A DNA stretch of 64,000 bases, taken from positions 62,001-126,000 of the forward strand of contig NZ_JAJONF010000005.1 in the NCBI RefSeq assembly GCF_021462265.1, given 5' to 3'. A program made the position numbers and the translations under genes. Source of the DNA: Streptomyces shenzhenensis (GTDB lineage: Bacteria > Actinomycetota > Actinomycetes > Streptomycetales > Streptomycetaceae). The notes beneath the pieces are model-generated. The model made no database searches. It was not told the origin of the DNA and worked only from the letters and a program-made list of their open reading frames with translations. This document shows positions 52,975 through 60,997 of the stretch, in pieces. The first letter of the stretch is position 1. Each line of letters starts with the position of its first letter.

Positions 52975-55059
52975 ATGGTCAGGCCAACGCTGCCTGTGGA
53001 GGTCCCCCCGACTCGCCGTGTCTCTGAAGGCGGATACACGCTGCATGGCCGGCGCTACGAGGACCCGTATGTCTGGCTGGAACGGCTCGACGACGGCGAG
53101 ACGGTCGACTGGATCGCTGCCCAGGAGGCGGTCACCCGCGCGGTGCTCGACAGCGTCCCCGGCCGCGAGGGTCTGCGCGCTGCCGTCGCCCGTTCCACTC
53201 GCTACGCGCGGCTGTCCCCGCCGATCCCTGCGGGCCGGAACGGGCGCACTTTCCATTGGCAGGCCGGTGCCGACGACGAGAAGTCCGCCCTGATGATGCG
53301 CCGTTCGACCGGTGCCCCAGCAGAAACCGTGATCGACCCGGGCGCTTGGCCGGCCGGCGACGTCCTGGTGTTCGCCGAGCCGTCCCCCGACGGCACCCTG
53401 GTGGCACTCGGCCGGGCCGGCGGTGGCACCCATGGCGCAGTGATCCATGTCCTCGACGTCGAGACCGGCCAGCTGCTACCCGAGCGACTGCGGGGCACCG
53501 ACCACGGCTCGGTCGCCTGGCGACCCGATTCGTCCAGCTTCTTCTACACCGCCTATCCCGAGCCCGGCGAAGTCCCACCCGACGAGCAGGCGTACTGGCA
53601 CGCCGTCTACGAGCACCGGATCGGCTCGGACACCCCGGCCCGCAAGGTCTTCGGGGACGATCGCGACAAGGACCACTGGTGCACCGTGGACGCCAGCGAG
53701 TGCGGCCGGTACGCGGTCATCACCGTGTGGGACTTCGTGCACGCCAACGACGTCACTTTGCTGCGTCTCACCGACGACGAGCTGATTCCGGCGGCCACCG
53801 GAATGCGGTCGGTCAACCAGGTGCAGGTGATCGACGACTCGGTGCTCGTATGGACCGACCTCGACGCGCCGCGCGGACGCCTGTGCACTGCTCCCCTCAC
53901 CGAACCGACCGCGTGGCGCACGCTTATCCGAGAAGGCCCGGACATCATGCAGACCGTCACCGGGATCGGAGGCCGCCTCTACGCCGTCTACTCGCACGCC
54001 GCCTCGCACCGGGTGGCCGTCCACGCCGAGGACGGCACTCATCTGCGGGACCTGGCGCTCCCGTCCCTTGGCTCGGTCAACCGGAACGAGGGGGTGGGCG
54101 TCGTCAGCGGTGTCACCGGCTCCTGGCACGGCGACGACGTATGGGTGGCCTTCACCTCGTTCGTGCAGCCGCCGTCGGTCTACAAGTACGACTACGCACA
54201 GGACCGGCTGGAGCCCTACCACGTACCCGATGCCGGCCTCGACCCGGCCGCGTACACCACGCAACAGGTCTGGTACGAGTCGGCCGACGGCACCCCCGTG
54301 TCGATGTTCCTCATCTACCGCACCGACCTGCCGCGCGACGGACGGCGACCGGTCCGGCTCAGCGGCTACGGCGGCTTCAACATCCCCGTAGAACCGCGCT
54401 TCTCAGCCGTCAGTGCCGCCTGGCTCCAGCTCGGCGGAGTGCTGGCCCACGCCAACATACGCGGCGGCGGCGAATACGGCCGTACCTGGCACGAGGCAGC
54501 CGTCGGCATGCGCCGGCAGAACGCCTTCGACGACTACATCGCCGCGGCCCGCCATCTGGTCGCCACCGGATGGACGACCCCAGAACGGATCGCCTCGCGC
54601 GGCAACAGCAACGGCGGCCTGCTGGTCGCCGTCACCGCACTGCAAGCACCCGACGCGTTCGGCGCCGTCTACTGCCGCACGCCCCTGCTCGACATGCTGC
54701 GCTTTCCAACTTTCCCCAACCTCAGTGGCACCACCGTTGAATACGGCTCGCCAGACGACCCCGACGAGTGCGCCTACCTTGCCGCCTACTCGCCCTACCA
54801 CAACGTACGGCCCGACCGCCGCTACCCGGTGATCGCGATCGCAACGGCACTCAACGACCGCACCGTACCGCCATATGACCCGCTCAAGATGATCGCGGCC
54901 CTTCAAACCGACGCCGCGAAGGGCGGCCCCTACATCCTGGTGCCGCTGCGTGACTCCGGCCACGGCGGAGGAACCACCCTGTCGGCCCTCATCGAGCAGG
55001 ACGTCGACGAGCTGAGCTTCCTCTACTGGGCGCTCGGCATCCCAGCGCGGCCGAGATGA
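52975..55059 (+). CDS. Prolyl oligopeptidase family serine peptidase (S9) carried by the transposon
   Basis: Cytosolic peptidase of 694 aa (no signal peptide) that cleaves short peptides, typically after proline. The N-terminal beta-propeller (about 60-420) is preceded by the family lead-in YEDPYVWLERLDDGETVDWI. The catalytic domain (about 425-690) has the nucleophile S545 in ASRGNSNGGLLV, D628 in ATALNDRTVPPYDPLKM and H663 in RDSGHGGGTT, a complete triad. GLSGYGGFNIP-type and ANIRGGGEYGRTWHEA blocks are also typical. AAAGGAGAGG lies before the ATG. It is inside the Tn3-family transposon between tnpA and the resolvase, the usual cargo position, so it probably gives a selectable trait such as inactivation of a peptide antibiotic; that is inference. 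Confidence 0.92.
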   Translation: MVRPTLPVEVPPTRRVSEGGYTLHGRRYEDPYVWLERLDDGETVDWIAAQEAVTRAVLDSVPGREGLRAAVARSTRYARLSPPIPAGRNGRTFHWQAGADDEKSALMMRRSTGAPAETVIDPGAWPAGDVLVFAEPSPDGTLVALGRAGGGTHGAVIHVLDVETGQLLPERLRGTDHGSVAWRPDSSSFFYTAYPEPGEVPPDEQAYWHAVYEHRIGSDTPARKVFGDDRDKDHWCTVDASECGRYAVITVWDFVHANDVTLLRLTDDELIPAATGMRSVNQVQVIDDSVLVWTDLDAPRGRLCTAPLTEPTAWRTLIREGPDIMQTVTGIGGRLYAVYSHAASHRVAVHAEDGTHLRDLALPSLGSVNRNEGVGVVSGVTGSWHGDDVWVAFTSFVQPPSVYKYDYAQDRLEPYHVPDAGLDPAAYTTQQVWYESADGTPVSMFLIYRTDLPRDGRRPVRLSGYGGFNIPVEPRFSAVSAAWLQLGGVLAHANIRGGGEYGRTWHEAAVGMRRQNAFDDYIAAARHLVATGWTTPERIASRGNSNGGLLVAVTALQAPDAFGAVYCRTPLLDMLRFPTFPNLSGTTVEYGSPDDPDECAYLAAYSPYHNVRPDRRYPVIAIATALNDRTVPPYDPLKMIAALQTDAAKGGPYILVPLRDSGHGGGTTLSALIEQDVDELSFLYWALGIPARPR

Positions 55060-55077
55060 TCGGTGGTTGATCAGGCC

Positions 55078-55117
55078 GAGACGGACCCCCGCGCTCGAAG
55101 AGCCGGGGGTCCGTCTC
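55078..55117 (+). terminator. Strong terminator after the transposon peptidase gene
   Basis: GAGACGGACCCCCG (55078-55091) is perfectly complementary to CGGGGGTCCGTCTC (55104-55117); the loop contains a further GCTC/GAGC pairing. It lies 18 bases after the peptidase stop. Confidence 0.85.
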
Positions 55118-55124
55118 CCGCCCC

Positions 55125-55181
55125 ACTGTTTCATGGGTTGTTGCAAGCGACTGGACGTCTGAAACGTCCTCATGAAACAGT
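55125..55181. other. Candidate res site of the transposon resolvase
   Basis: ACTGTTTCATG (55125-55135) and CATGAAACAGT (55171-55181) form perfect 11-base inverted arms, with a second inverted pair GGACGT/ACGTCC (55153-55169) inside. Such paired symmetric subsites next to a serine resolvase gene are expected of a resolution site. The right arm overlaps the resolvase start, so the resolvase could repress itself. Confidence 0.6.
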
Positions 55182-56059
55182 CCGGGGTCGTGAGCGACGA
55201 CTTCAAGCGCGTGGAATCGCACGACTGCCCGATGTCCACCTGCGCCGCCCCCGCGGGGTCCCCATGCCGGACCGGCAAGGGCAAGGTGGCCATCCAGTAC
55301 CACACCGCCCGCTTCCGCCTCGTGCCCCAACTCGCCAAGACGCTCAGCGTGCCGACCCCCGGCGTACGCAAGCCGGGCTCGGCATGGACCGAACTGCCCC
55401 GGCCCGTGTGCGCCGACGCCGAACCGGTCGGACACGTCCGCCTCGGCTACGCCCGCGCCTCGACCGCCCGGCAGTCCCTCGACGCACAACTCGACTCCCT
55501 CAGCGAAGCCGGGGTCACCCGGATCTTCTCGGAGAAGATCTCCACCCGCGCCGCCAAGCGTCCCGAGCTGGAGGCCGCCGTGAAGCTCGCCGGAGAGATC
55601 CGCTCCTCCGGCGTTGCCGTCGCCCTCGTCGTGCACGAGCACAAGCGCCTTGGCCGCGGCATCGAACTCGCCATGCTCGCCGAGGAGCTGAGGGCGAGCG
55701 ACGTCGGCCTGGAGTTCCTCAGCGGAGAGCTGAAGGGCTCGCACGATCCTTCCGGAATCGTGTTCACCGTGCTCGCGGCCATGTCCGGCATGGAACGCGA
55801 GTACATCCGCGACCGCACCCTCGATGGCCACGAGTCCGCCCGCAAGCGCGGCAAGACCATCGGCGGCGCGGGCGTCACCGACGAAGACATGCTGTCCATG
55901 GCCCTCCACCTACGTGACCAGGAGATGAGCCTGCGCGACATCGCCAAGCGGCTCGTCATCACGGCCGGCACGAAGAAGGGCCAGCACCCCTCACCCGCCA
56001 CCGTCATGCGGATGCTGCGCGAGCACGACGAAAAGGTCGCCACGGCCGCGAGCTCGTGA
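55172..56059 (+). CDS. tnpR: Serine recombinase (Tn3-type resolvase) with a Cys-rich N-terminal extension
   Basis: Resolves transposition cointegrates at res. The 295-aa product has an unusual N-terminal extension of about 85 residues with cysteines C19, C24 and C32 (DCPMSTCAAPAGSPCRTG), a likely metal site seen in Streptomyces versions, then the resolvase domain (about 88-230) with the nucleophile S97 in GYARASTARQSLDAQ, and EHKRLGRG, ERE and KRGKTIGG blocks leading to a C-terminal HTH (MALHLRDQEMSLRDIAKRLVITAG...). ATG at 55172 lies in the res arm and lacks a good ribosome site; GTG at 55190 is an alternative. It ends just before the right inverted repeat. Confidence 0.9.
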   Translation: MKQSGVVSDDFKRVESHDCPMSTCAAPAGSPCRTGKGKVAIQYHTARFRLVPQLAKTLSVPTPGVRKPGSAWTELPRPVCADAEPVGHVRLGYARASTARQSLDAQLDSLSEAGVTRIFSEKISTRAAKRPELEAAVKLAGEIRSSGVAVALVVHEHKRLGRGIELAMLAEELRASDVGLEFLSGELKGSHDPSGIVFTVLAAMSGMEREYIRDRTLDGHESARKRGKTIGGAGVTDEDMLSMALHLRDQEMSLRDIAKRLVITAGTKKGQHPSPATVMRMLREHDEKVATAASS

Positions 56060-56065
56060 TCCCCG

Positions 56066-56104
56066 CTACTTTGCGGCTGGTGTCTGAGCCAGGACTCCAA
56101 GGCC
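56066..56104 (-). repeat. Right terminal inverted repeat of the Tn3-family transposon
   Basis: On the plus strand it begins CTACTTTGCGGC and ends CTCCAAGGCC. It is the inverted copy of 49736-49774 with four mismatches. Confidence 0.92.
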
Positions 56105-56109
56105 TGTTC
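56105..56109. repeat. Right target-site duplication TGTTC
   Basis: Matches the TGTTC at 49731-49735. The preceding GGCC belongs to the inverted repeat; the left flank also happens to have GGCC before TGTTC. Confidence 0.9.
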
Positions 56110-56145
56110 GAGCAGCGTGTGCGCCCAGAGTCCGAGGGAGCAGTC

Positions 56146-56445
56146 ATGAGATCGCGCCTCCGATCGCGCCTCCAGTGGATCGACGTTCGGGGCGAGCACG
56201 CCGTTGTCGCACGCACACGCGCGTACGGAGCCGAGATCCTGGTCAAGTTCCTCGTCCTGGTCGGCCTGGTGTACATGCCGGTTCTGCTTTTCCACTGGGG
56301 TGAGTGGATTCCGTTCGCCGTGGCCGGCCTCTACCTGTTCTGGGAGCTGGGCCGTGTCAGCAGCGCGCTGGGCGAGCTCGCCGGCCTCTGGAACGACCGG
56401 CGCCAGGAGCGGCGGGAGCCGGCCCGAAGCGACGTCCTCGACTGA
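56146..56445 (+). CDS. Small two-helix membrane protein of unknown function
   Basis: The 99-aa product has a basic N-terminus (MRSRLRSRLQWIDVRGEH), two transmembrane helices (about 32-50, ILVKFLVLVGLVYMPVLLF, and 54-72, IPFAVAGLYLFWELGRV) and a charged C-terminal tail with NDRRQERREP. No family is recognised. GAGGGAG precedes the ATG. Its start overlaps the stop of the small ORF cut by the transposon, so it was probably coupled to that ORF and has lost its native promoter; the transposon end now lies 42 bases upstream. Expression today may depend on readout from the resolvase gene. Confidence 0.75.
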   Translation: MRSRLRSRLQWIDVRGEHAVVARTRAYGAEILVKFLVLVGLVYMPVLLFHWGEWIPFAVAGLYLFWELGRVSSALGELAGLWNDRRQERREPARSDVLD

Positions 56446-56456
56446 CCGGGCCCGGC

Positions 56457-57515
56457 TCAGCCCGGCCCACCGACGTCCCGGACCAGCTCGATCGCCCGCC
56501 CCAGCGTGGTGAGCCGGTCCTCCAGGGTCTCGCCCGCCGGGTAGAGCCGGACGGTGTCGACGCCGGCGTCACGCCACACCGCGAGGCGCTCGCGCACCAT
56601 GGCCTGCGTGCCGATCAGCGTCGTACCGAGCACCATCTCGTCGGTCACCAGCGCGGCCGCGCCGTCCCGGTCGCCGGCCTGCCAGCGGTCGCGCACCTCG
56701 GCCGCGACCTCGGCCCAGCCCTGGCGGCTGTAGGCGCTGTTGTAGAAGTTGGTGGACGCCGAGCCCATCCCGCCGAGACTGAAGGCGAGTTCCTTCTTGC
56801 GTCCGGCGACCATCGCCCCGAGCGCCTCCTCGTCGGGTGCGAAGGCGACCTCGGCACCCTGGCAGACGTCCAGGTCCGCACGGGTACGACCGCTGCGGGC
56901 CAGGCCCTCGTCGAGGTGGGCGAAGTAGGCGCCGGCGGCGCCCTCGGGCACGAAGCTGGTGCCCAGCCAGCCGTCGGCCACCTCTCCGGTCAGCCGCAGC
57001 ATGGCCGGGGAGAGAGCGGCGAGGTAGACGGGGATCTCGTGCTCGGCGCGCATCGACAGCCGCATCGGGACGGCCTCACCGCCCGGCAGCGGCAGGGTGA
57101 ACTCCGTGCCGGAGTAGGAGAGCCGGCCGCCGCCGGCCACCTGCCGCACGATCTCCACCGTCTCGCGCATGCGCCGCAGCGGCCGGGCGAAGGGGACACC
57201 GTGCAGTCCCTCGATCACCTGCGGGCCGGAGGCGCCGAGACCGAGCAGGAAACGCCCGCCGGACAGGTTGGAGAGGGTGATGGCCGTCTGGGCCACGGCC
57301 GTCGGTGTCCGGGTGCCGAGCTGCATGATGCCGGAGCCGAGCAGCATGCGGTCGGTGAGCGCCGCGTAGTAGCCGAGCGCGGAGGGCGCGTCGGAACCCC
57401 AGGCCTCGGCGACCCAGCAGACGTCCAGGCCCAGCTTCTCGGCCTCGACGACGAAGTCGCGCTGCTGGGACCAGTGTTCGCCGCCCGAGGCCTCGATCGT
57501 GGTGGCCGTCCGCAT
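56457..57515 (-). CDS. LLM-class (luciferase-like) flavin/F420-dependent oxidoreductase
   Basis: TIM-barrel oxidoreductase of 352 aa of the luciferase-like group, in Actinobacteria usually F420-dependent. Landmarks are MRTATTIEASGGEHW at the first strand, EKLGLDVCWVAEAWGSDAPSALGYYAALTDRMLLGSGI, the NLSGGRFLLGLGASGPQVIEGLHGVPF block and the late GTTLIGTQAMVRERLAVWRDAGVDTV. It starts one base inside the stop of the SRPBCC gene (TGATG), so the two are made together, and an HxlR-type operator precedes the pair. It could work with the SRPBCC protein on a hydrophobic substrate; the substrate is unknown. Confidence 0.88.
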   Translation of the reverse strand: MRTATTIEASGGEHWSQQRDFVVEAEKLGLDVCWVAEAWGSDAPSALGYYAALTDRMLLGSGIMQLGTRTPTAVAQTAITLSNLSGGRFLLGLGASGPQVIEGLHGVPFARPLRRMRETVEIVRQVAGGGRLSYSGTEFTLPLPGGEAVPMRLSMRAEHEIPVYLAALSPAMLRLTGEVADGWLGTSFVPEGAAGAYFAHLDEGLARSGRTRADLDVCQGAEVAFAPDEEALGAMVAGRKKELAFSLGGMGSASTNFYNSAYSRQGWAEVAAEVRDRWQAGDRDGAAALVTDEMVLGTTLIGTQAMVRERLAVWRDAGVDTVRLYPAGETLEDRLTTLGRAIELVRDVGGPG

Positions 57516-58021
57516 CACGCCTCCGCCCGCCGCTTGATCTGCGCGAGGGTGGCGGTGATGCCACGCTCGAACTCCCGCAGCCGTACGAACACGATCTTCT
57601 GTTCCTTGTCGGGCATCCGGTCGATGGCGACGGACAGTCCGGAACGCCCCGGACCCAGCTGCATCCACTGCGACAGAGCGGTCCCGCCGTCCTTCGGGCG
57701 GAGCCGGAACCGCCAGACCGCGGAGGGTTCGGACGGATCCTGCACCGCCCAGGCGAACACCGACTCCGGCTCGTACTCGATCACGTGGGAGGTGGTCTCC
57801 CACTTCCCGAACGCCTCGTGCTCACTGCGGCCGACGAACCTGGTCCCCACCGCCGGACCGGCGGCTCCGTCCAGCCAGGCGACCGACCGGAGCTCCTCGC
57901 TCATGTCCGGCATCAGTTCGATGTCGCTGACCAGCGCCCACACCGTGGCCGGTGGGGCGTCGATCCAGGTCTCCGCCTCGACCGTGGGTGTGTCCGCGTA
58001 GCGCGCGCCCGTCCACTCCAA
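57515..58021 (-). CDS. SRPBCC-fold (START/Bet v1-like) protein
   Basis: Small hydrophobic-ligand-binding protein of 168 aa. The fold's start is clear (VEAETWIDAPPATVWALVSDIELMPDMSEELRSVAWL), followed by the beta-sheet part (GTRFVGRSEHEAFGKWETTSHVIEYEPESVFAWAV) and the long C-terminal helix (FVRLREFERGITATLAQIKRR). The start codon is TTG at 58021, supported by an ideal AAGGAGG eight bases upstream. It is the first gene of a pair with the LLM oxidoreductase; GAGTT-N9-GACTC lies 37 bp upstream. Confidence 0.87.
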   Translation of the reverse strand: MEWTGARYADTPTVEAETWIDAPPATVWALVSDIELMPDMSEELRSVAWLDGAAGPAVGTRFVGRSEHEAFGKWETTSHVIEYEPESVFAWAVQDPSEPSAVWRFRLRPKDGGTALSQWMQLGPGRSGLSVAIDRMPDKEQKIVFVRLREFERGITATLAQIKRRAEA

Positions 58022-58058
58022 GATCCAGCCTCCTTGCCGTCCGCGTTCCTGACCTCAA

Positions 58059-58077
58059 GAGTTGCTAAATGAGACTC
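58059..58077. promoter_or_regulatory. HxlR operator candidate before the SRPBCC-LLM pair
   Basis: GAGTTGCTAAATGAGACTC is a dyad GAGTT-N9-GACTC. It agrees at 15 of 19 positions with the reverse complement of the site at 58644-58662 in front of the HxlR gene. Confidence 0.6.
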
Positions 58078-58128
58078 ACCCTGTCAAGAGAGCACGGAAG
58101 GGAGCGGGAGACAAGAGCCCCGCCGCGC

Positions 58129-58629
58129 TCAGCCGGTGCCGAACCGCCGGCGGACGTCCGGCCGCTGCCGGAGCCGCTCGGGGTACCCGGGGCCCATCCG
58201 CATCGAGGTCTCCTCGGACCTGAGCGGCGTACGGCACAGGGAGCAGACGACCTCGGGCACGGTGTCGTGGTCGCAGGCCTCGTGATGGAACACCACGGGC
58301 ACGCCCCGCTCCCCGGCCAGCCAGCGGTCGCCCCACGCGGACATCGCGGCCAGCACCGCGAACAGGTCCCGCCCCTTCTCGGTCAGGACGTAGTCGTAGC
58401 GCGGCGGCTCGGCCTCGTACTGCCGTTTCTCCAGGATCCGCTCGTCCACCAGGAGGCGCAGCCGGTCGGTCAAGGTGTTGCGGGCGATGCCCAGTTCCCG
58501 CTGGAACTCGTCGAAGCGGCGGATGCCGTAGAACGCCTCCCGCACCACGAGCGGCGTCCAGTGGTCACCCAGCAGATCGACGGTCCGCGCGATGGAGCAC
58601 GGCCACTTGGCGAACGACGTCCGTTTCAT
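58129..58629 (-). CDS. HxlR-family winged-helix regulator
   Basis: MarR-like regulator of 166 aa. The HxlR domain (about 8-105) has CSIARTVDLLGDHWTPLVVREAFYGIRRFDEFQRELGIARNTLTDRL, the recognition part, and the wing PPRYDYVLTEKGRDLF. A C-terminal extension carries C and H residues (HHEACDHDT, CSLCRTPL) that could bind metal or sense oxidants. It lies between the SRPBCC-LLM pair and a divergent SDR gene; matching dyads precede both itself and the pair, so it probably controls all of them and itself. Confidence 0.92.
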   Translation of the reverse strand: MKRTSFAKWPCSIARTVDLLGDHWTPLVVREAFYGIRRFDEFQRELGIARNTLTDRLRLLVDERILEKRQYEAEPPRYDYVLTEKGRDLFAVLAAMSAWGDRWLAGERGVPVVFHHEACDHDTVPEVVCSLCRTPLRSEETSMRMGPGYPERLRQRPDVRRRFGTG

Positions 58630-58643
58630 GCCTCCACGATATC

Positions 58644-58662
58644 GAGTCTTATGAAGAAACTC
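58644..58662. promoter_or_regulatory. HxlR operator candidate in the hxlR-SDR divergent promoter
   Basis: GAGTCTTATGAAGAAACTC (GAGTC-N9-AACTC) lies 15 bp upstream of the HxlR ATG. It is the inverted-orientation match of the site at 58059-58077. Confidence 0.6.
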
Positions 58663-58834
58663 AGCTGACGGTTGCGTTTCCGGTGACGGCGAGCGACCGG
58701 ACACGGTCCGTTCGTGGTCATCGGCCGTACGCACCGCGAACCCCACGGGATGTGGACGGCCCGCGCAGGCCACAGCATGAAGCGAGGGCCGGTCCGTCCG
58801 CCGGGCCCCGAGCCGTGAATCGAGGTGTACGACC

Positions 58835-59533
58835 ATGAGGATCGAGGGATCGGTCGCGCTGGTGACCGGAGCGAACCGGGGGATCGGGCTGGCGTTCTGC
58901 CGAGCCCTGCTGGGCCGGGGCGCGGCCAAGGTGTACGCGGGCGTACGGCGGCCGGAGGACTTCACCGTGCCGGGGCTGGAGCCGCTGCGCCTGGACGTCA
59001 CCGACCCCGGGCAGATCGAGGCCGCGGCGCGGACGGCGTCCGACGTGAACATCGTGATCAACAACGCGGGCATCCAGGCCGGGCCGAGCCTGCTGGAGGG
59101 CTCCCTGGACGGTGCGCGGCAGGAGCTGGAGGTGAACTATCTCGGCACCTGGGCCGTCGCGCGGGCCTTCGCGCCGGTGCTCGCCGCCCATGGGGGCGGT
59201 GCCCTGGTGAACATGCTGTCCGTGGCGTCGTGGCGGTCGACCAGGCGGTTTCCCAGCTATGCCGCGTCCAAGGCGGCGCAGTGGTCGCTGACCAACGCGT
59301 TGCGGGTCGCGCTGCGGGAGCAGGGGACGCTGGTCGTCGGCGTGCACGTCGGCTGGGTGGACACGGACGCCACCGCGGGGATCGACGAGCCGAAGACGGA
59401 TGCGGCCGAGGTGGCCGCGCAGACCATGGACGCGATCGCCCGCGACGAACCCGAGGTCCTGGTCGACGACGTGGCCCGCCAGGTCCGGGCCGCGCTGTCC
59501 GGCCCGCTCGATCTTCTCTACCCGACCGGCTGA
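58835..59533 (+). CDS. Short-chain dehydrogenase/reductase (SDR)
   Basis: NAD(P)-dependent oxidoreductase of 232 aa, classical SDR length. The cofactor loop TGANRGIGLAF (about 11-21), the NNAG motif (INNAGIQAG), the catalytic Ser (MLSVASW) and Y-x3-K (YAASKAA) are all present. It is divergent from the HxlR regulator gene; the 205-bp gap contains one HxlR operator candidate. GAGG lies nine bases before the ATG. The substrate is unknown. The lipoamide dehydrogenase-type gene follows 66 bp downstream and may be on the same transcript. Confidence 0.92.
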   Translation: MRIEGSVALVTGANRGIGLAFCRALLGRGAAKVYAGVRRPEDFTVPGLEPLRLDVTDPGQIEAAARTASDVNIVINNAGIQAGPSLLEGSLDGARQELEVNYLGTWAVARAFAPVLAAHGGGALVNMLSVASWRSTRRFPSYAASKAAQWSLTNALRVALREQGTLVVGVHVGWVDTDATAGIDEPKTDAAEVAAQTMDAIARDEPEVLVDDVARQVRAALSGPLDLLYPTG

Positions 59534-59599
59534 TCGCGCGGCCCGATCGTGCGACGGTGGAGTCAGCAGATCGACCCGACACAACGGTGAGGTGGAGCC

Positions 59600-60997
59600 A
59601 TGCAGACCGACTTCGACGTCGTCGTCCTGGGAGCCGGGCCGGGCGGCTACGTGGCCGCGATCCGCGCCGCCCAGCTGGGCCTGCGCACGGCCATCGTGGA
59701 GGGCCGCTTCTGGGGTGGGGTCTGTCTGAACATCGGCTGCATCCCCGCCAAGGCGCTGCTGCGCAACGCCGAGGTCGCCCAGCTGATCCTGCACGACGCG
59801 GACAAGTTCGGTGTGAAGATCAGCGGTGAGGTGGGCCTGGACTACCGTGCCGCCTACGAGCGCAGCCGGGTGGTGGCCGACGGGCGCGTCAAGGGCGTCG
59901 GCTACCTCATGCGCAAGAACAAGATCGAACAGTTCGAGGGGCAGGGCACCTTCCTCGACCCGCACACCCTCCAGGTGCGCATGACGGACGGCGAGACGAC
60001 GCTCTCCTTCCGCTCCTGCATCATCGCGACCGGCTCGACCGTGAAACTCCTGCCCGGCACGGCGCTGGGCCGGCGCGTCGTCACCTACGAGGAGCAGATC
60101 CTCTCCGACACCCTCCCGTCGAGTCTGATCATCGCGGGTGCCGGGGCCATCGGCGTCGAGTTCGCCTACCTGCTGCGGTCGTACGGCGTCGACGTCACGC
60201 TGGTGGAGTTCCTGGACCGGATCGCCCCGCTGGAGGACGAGGAGGTCTCGGCCGAGCTGACCAGGCGCTTCAAGCGGCAGGGGATCCGGGTCCTGACCTC
60301 CACCGCCGTGCGGTCCATCGAGGAGACCGAGGACAACGTCCGCGTGACGGTCCGCTCCGGCGACTCGGAGCAGGTCCTGGAGGCGGAGAAGGTCCTGCAG
60401 GCCACCGGCTTCCAGCCGCGGACGGCCGGCTACGGGCTGAACAGCACCGGCGTACGGCTCACCGAGCGCGGTGCCATCGACATCGACGGGTTCTGCCGCA
60501 CCAGCCAGCCGCACATCTACGCCATCGGCGACGTCACGGCGAAGCTGATGCTCGCGCACACCGCCGAGGCGATGGGGGTCGTCGCCGCGGAGAGCATCGC
60601 CGGCGCGGAGACCATGGAGCTCGACTACCGCATGATCCCGCGCGCGACGTTCTGCCAGCCGCAGATCGCCAGCTTCGGCTGGACCGAGGCCGAGGCCCGC
60701 GCCCAGGGCTTCGACGTGCGCGTGGCGAAGTTCCCGTTCACCGCCAACGCCAAGGCGCACGGCTTCGGCGACACGGTGGGGTTCGTGAAACTCGTGAGCG
60801 ACGCCCGGTACGGCGAACTGATCGGCGGCCACCTGATCGGACCGGACGTGACGGAGCTCCTGCCCGAGCTGACGCTCGCCCAGAAATGGGACCTCACGGT
60901 GCATGAGCTCGCCCGGAACGTGCACGCCCATCCGACACTGAGCGAGGCGGTCCAGGACGCCCTGCACGGGCTCGCCGGCCACATGATCAACCTCTGA
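59600..60997 (+). CDS. lpdA: Dihydrolipoyl dehydrogenase-type flavoprotein
   Basis: Pyridine-nucleotide disulfide oxidoreductase of 465 aa, normally the E3 subunit reoxidising lipoamide in 2-oxoacid dehydrogenases. Features in order: FAD loop [21 protein letters not shown] (residues 7-27), redox-active disulfide [19 protein letters not shown] loop [20 protein letters not shown], second FAD motif [18 protein letters not shown], and the C-terminal interface with catalytic His-Glu in [14 protein letters not shown]. No E1/E2 genes are near, so it may serve another lipoyl or thiol system. GGTGGAG lies before the ATG. Confidence 0.92.
   Translation: MQTDFDVVVLGAGPGGYVAAIRAAQLGLRTAIVEGRFWGGVCLNIGCIPAKALLRNAEVAQLILHDADKFGVKISGEVGLDYRAAYERSRVVADGRVKGVGYLMRKNKIEQFEGQGTFLDPHTLQVRMTDGETTLSFRSCIIATGSTVKLLPGTALGRRVVTYEEQILSDTLPSSLIIAGAGAIGVEFAYLLRSYGVDVTLVEFLDRIAPLEDEEVSAELTRRFKRQGIRVLTSTAVRSIEETEDNVRVTVRSGDSEQVLEAEKVLQATGFQPRTAGYGLNSTGVRLTERGAIDIDGFCRTSQPHIYAIGDVTAKLMLAHTAEAMGVVAAESIAGAETMELDYRMIPRATFCQPQIASFGWTEAEARAQGFDVRVAKFPFTANAKAHGFGDTVGFVKLVSDARYGELIGGHLIGPDVTELLPELTLAQKWDLTVHELARNVHAHPTLSEAVQDALHGLAGHMINL

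Larger units (their letters stand above)
49736..56104 (+). mobile_element. Tn3-family transposon with a prolyl-oligopeptidase cargo gene
   Basis: A complete 6,369-bp element bounded by 39-bp inverted repeats (35/39 identical) and a 5-bp TGTTC duplication. Gene order on the plus strand: tnpA (with one nonsense codon), a prolyl-oligopeptidase-family peptidase gene, a terminator, a res-like site and a serine resolvase. Tn3-family elements move by a replicative cointegrate step followed by resolution. The intact ends and duplication show insertion as a unit. With tnpA interrupted it is probably fixed now unless the amber codon is read through or transposase is supplied by a relative. Confidence 0.93.
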
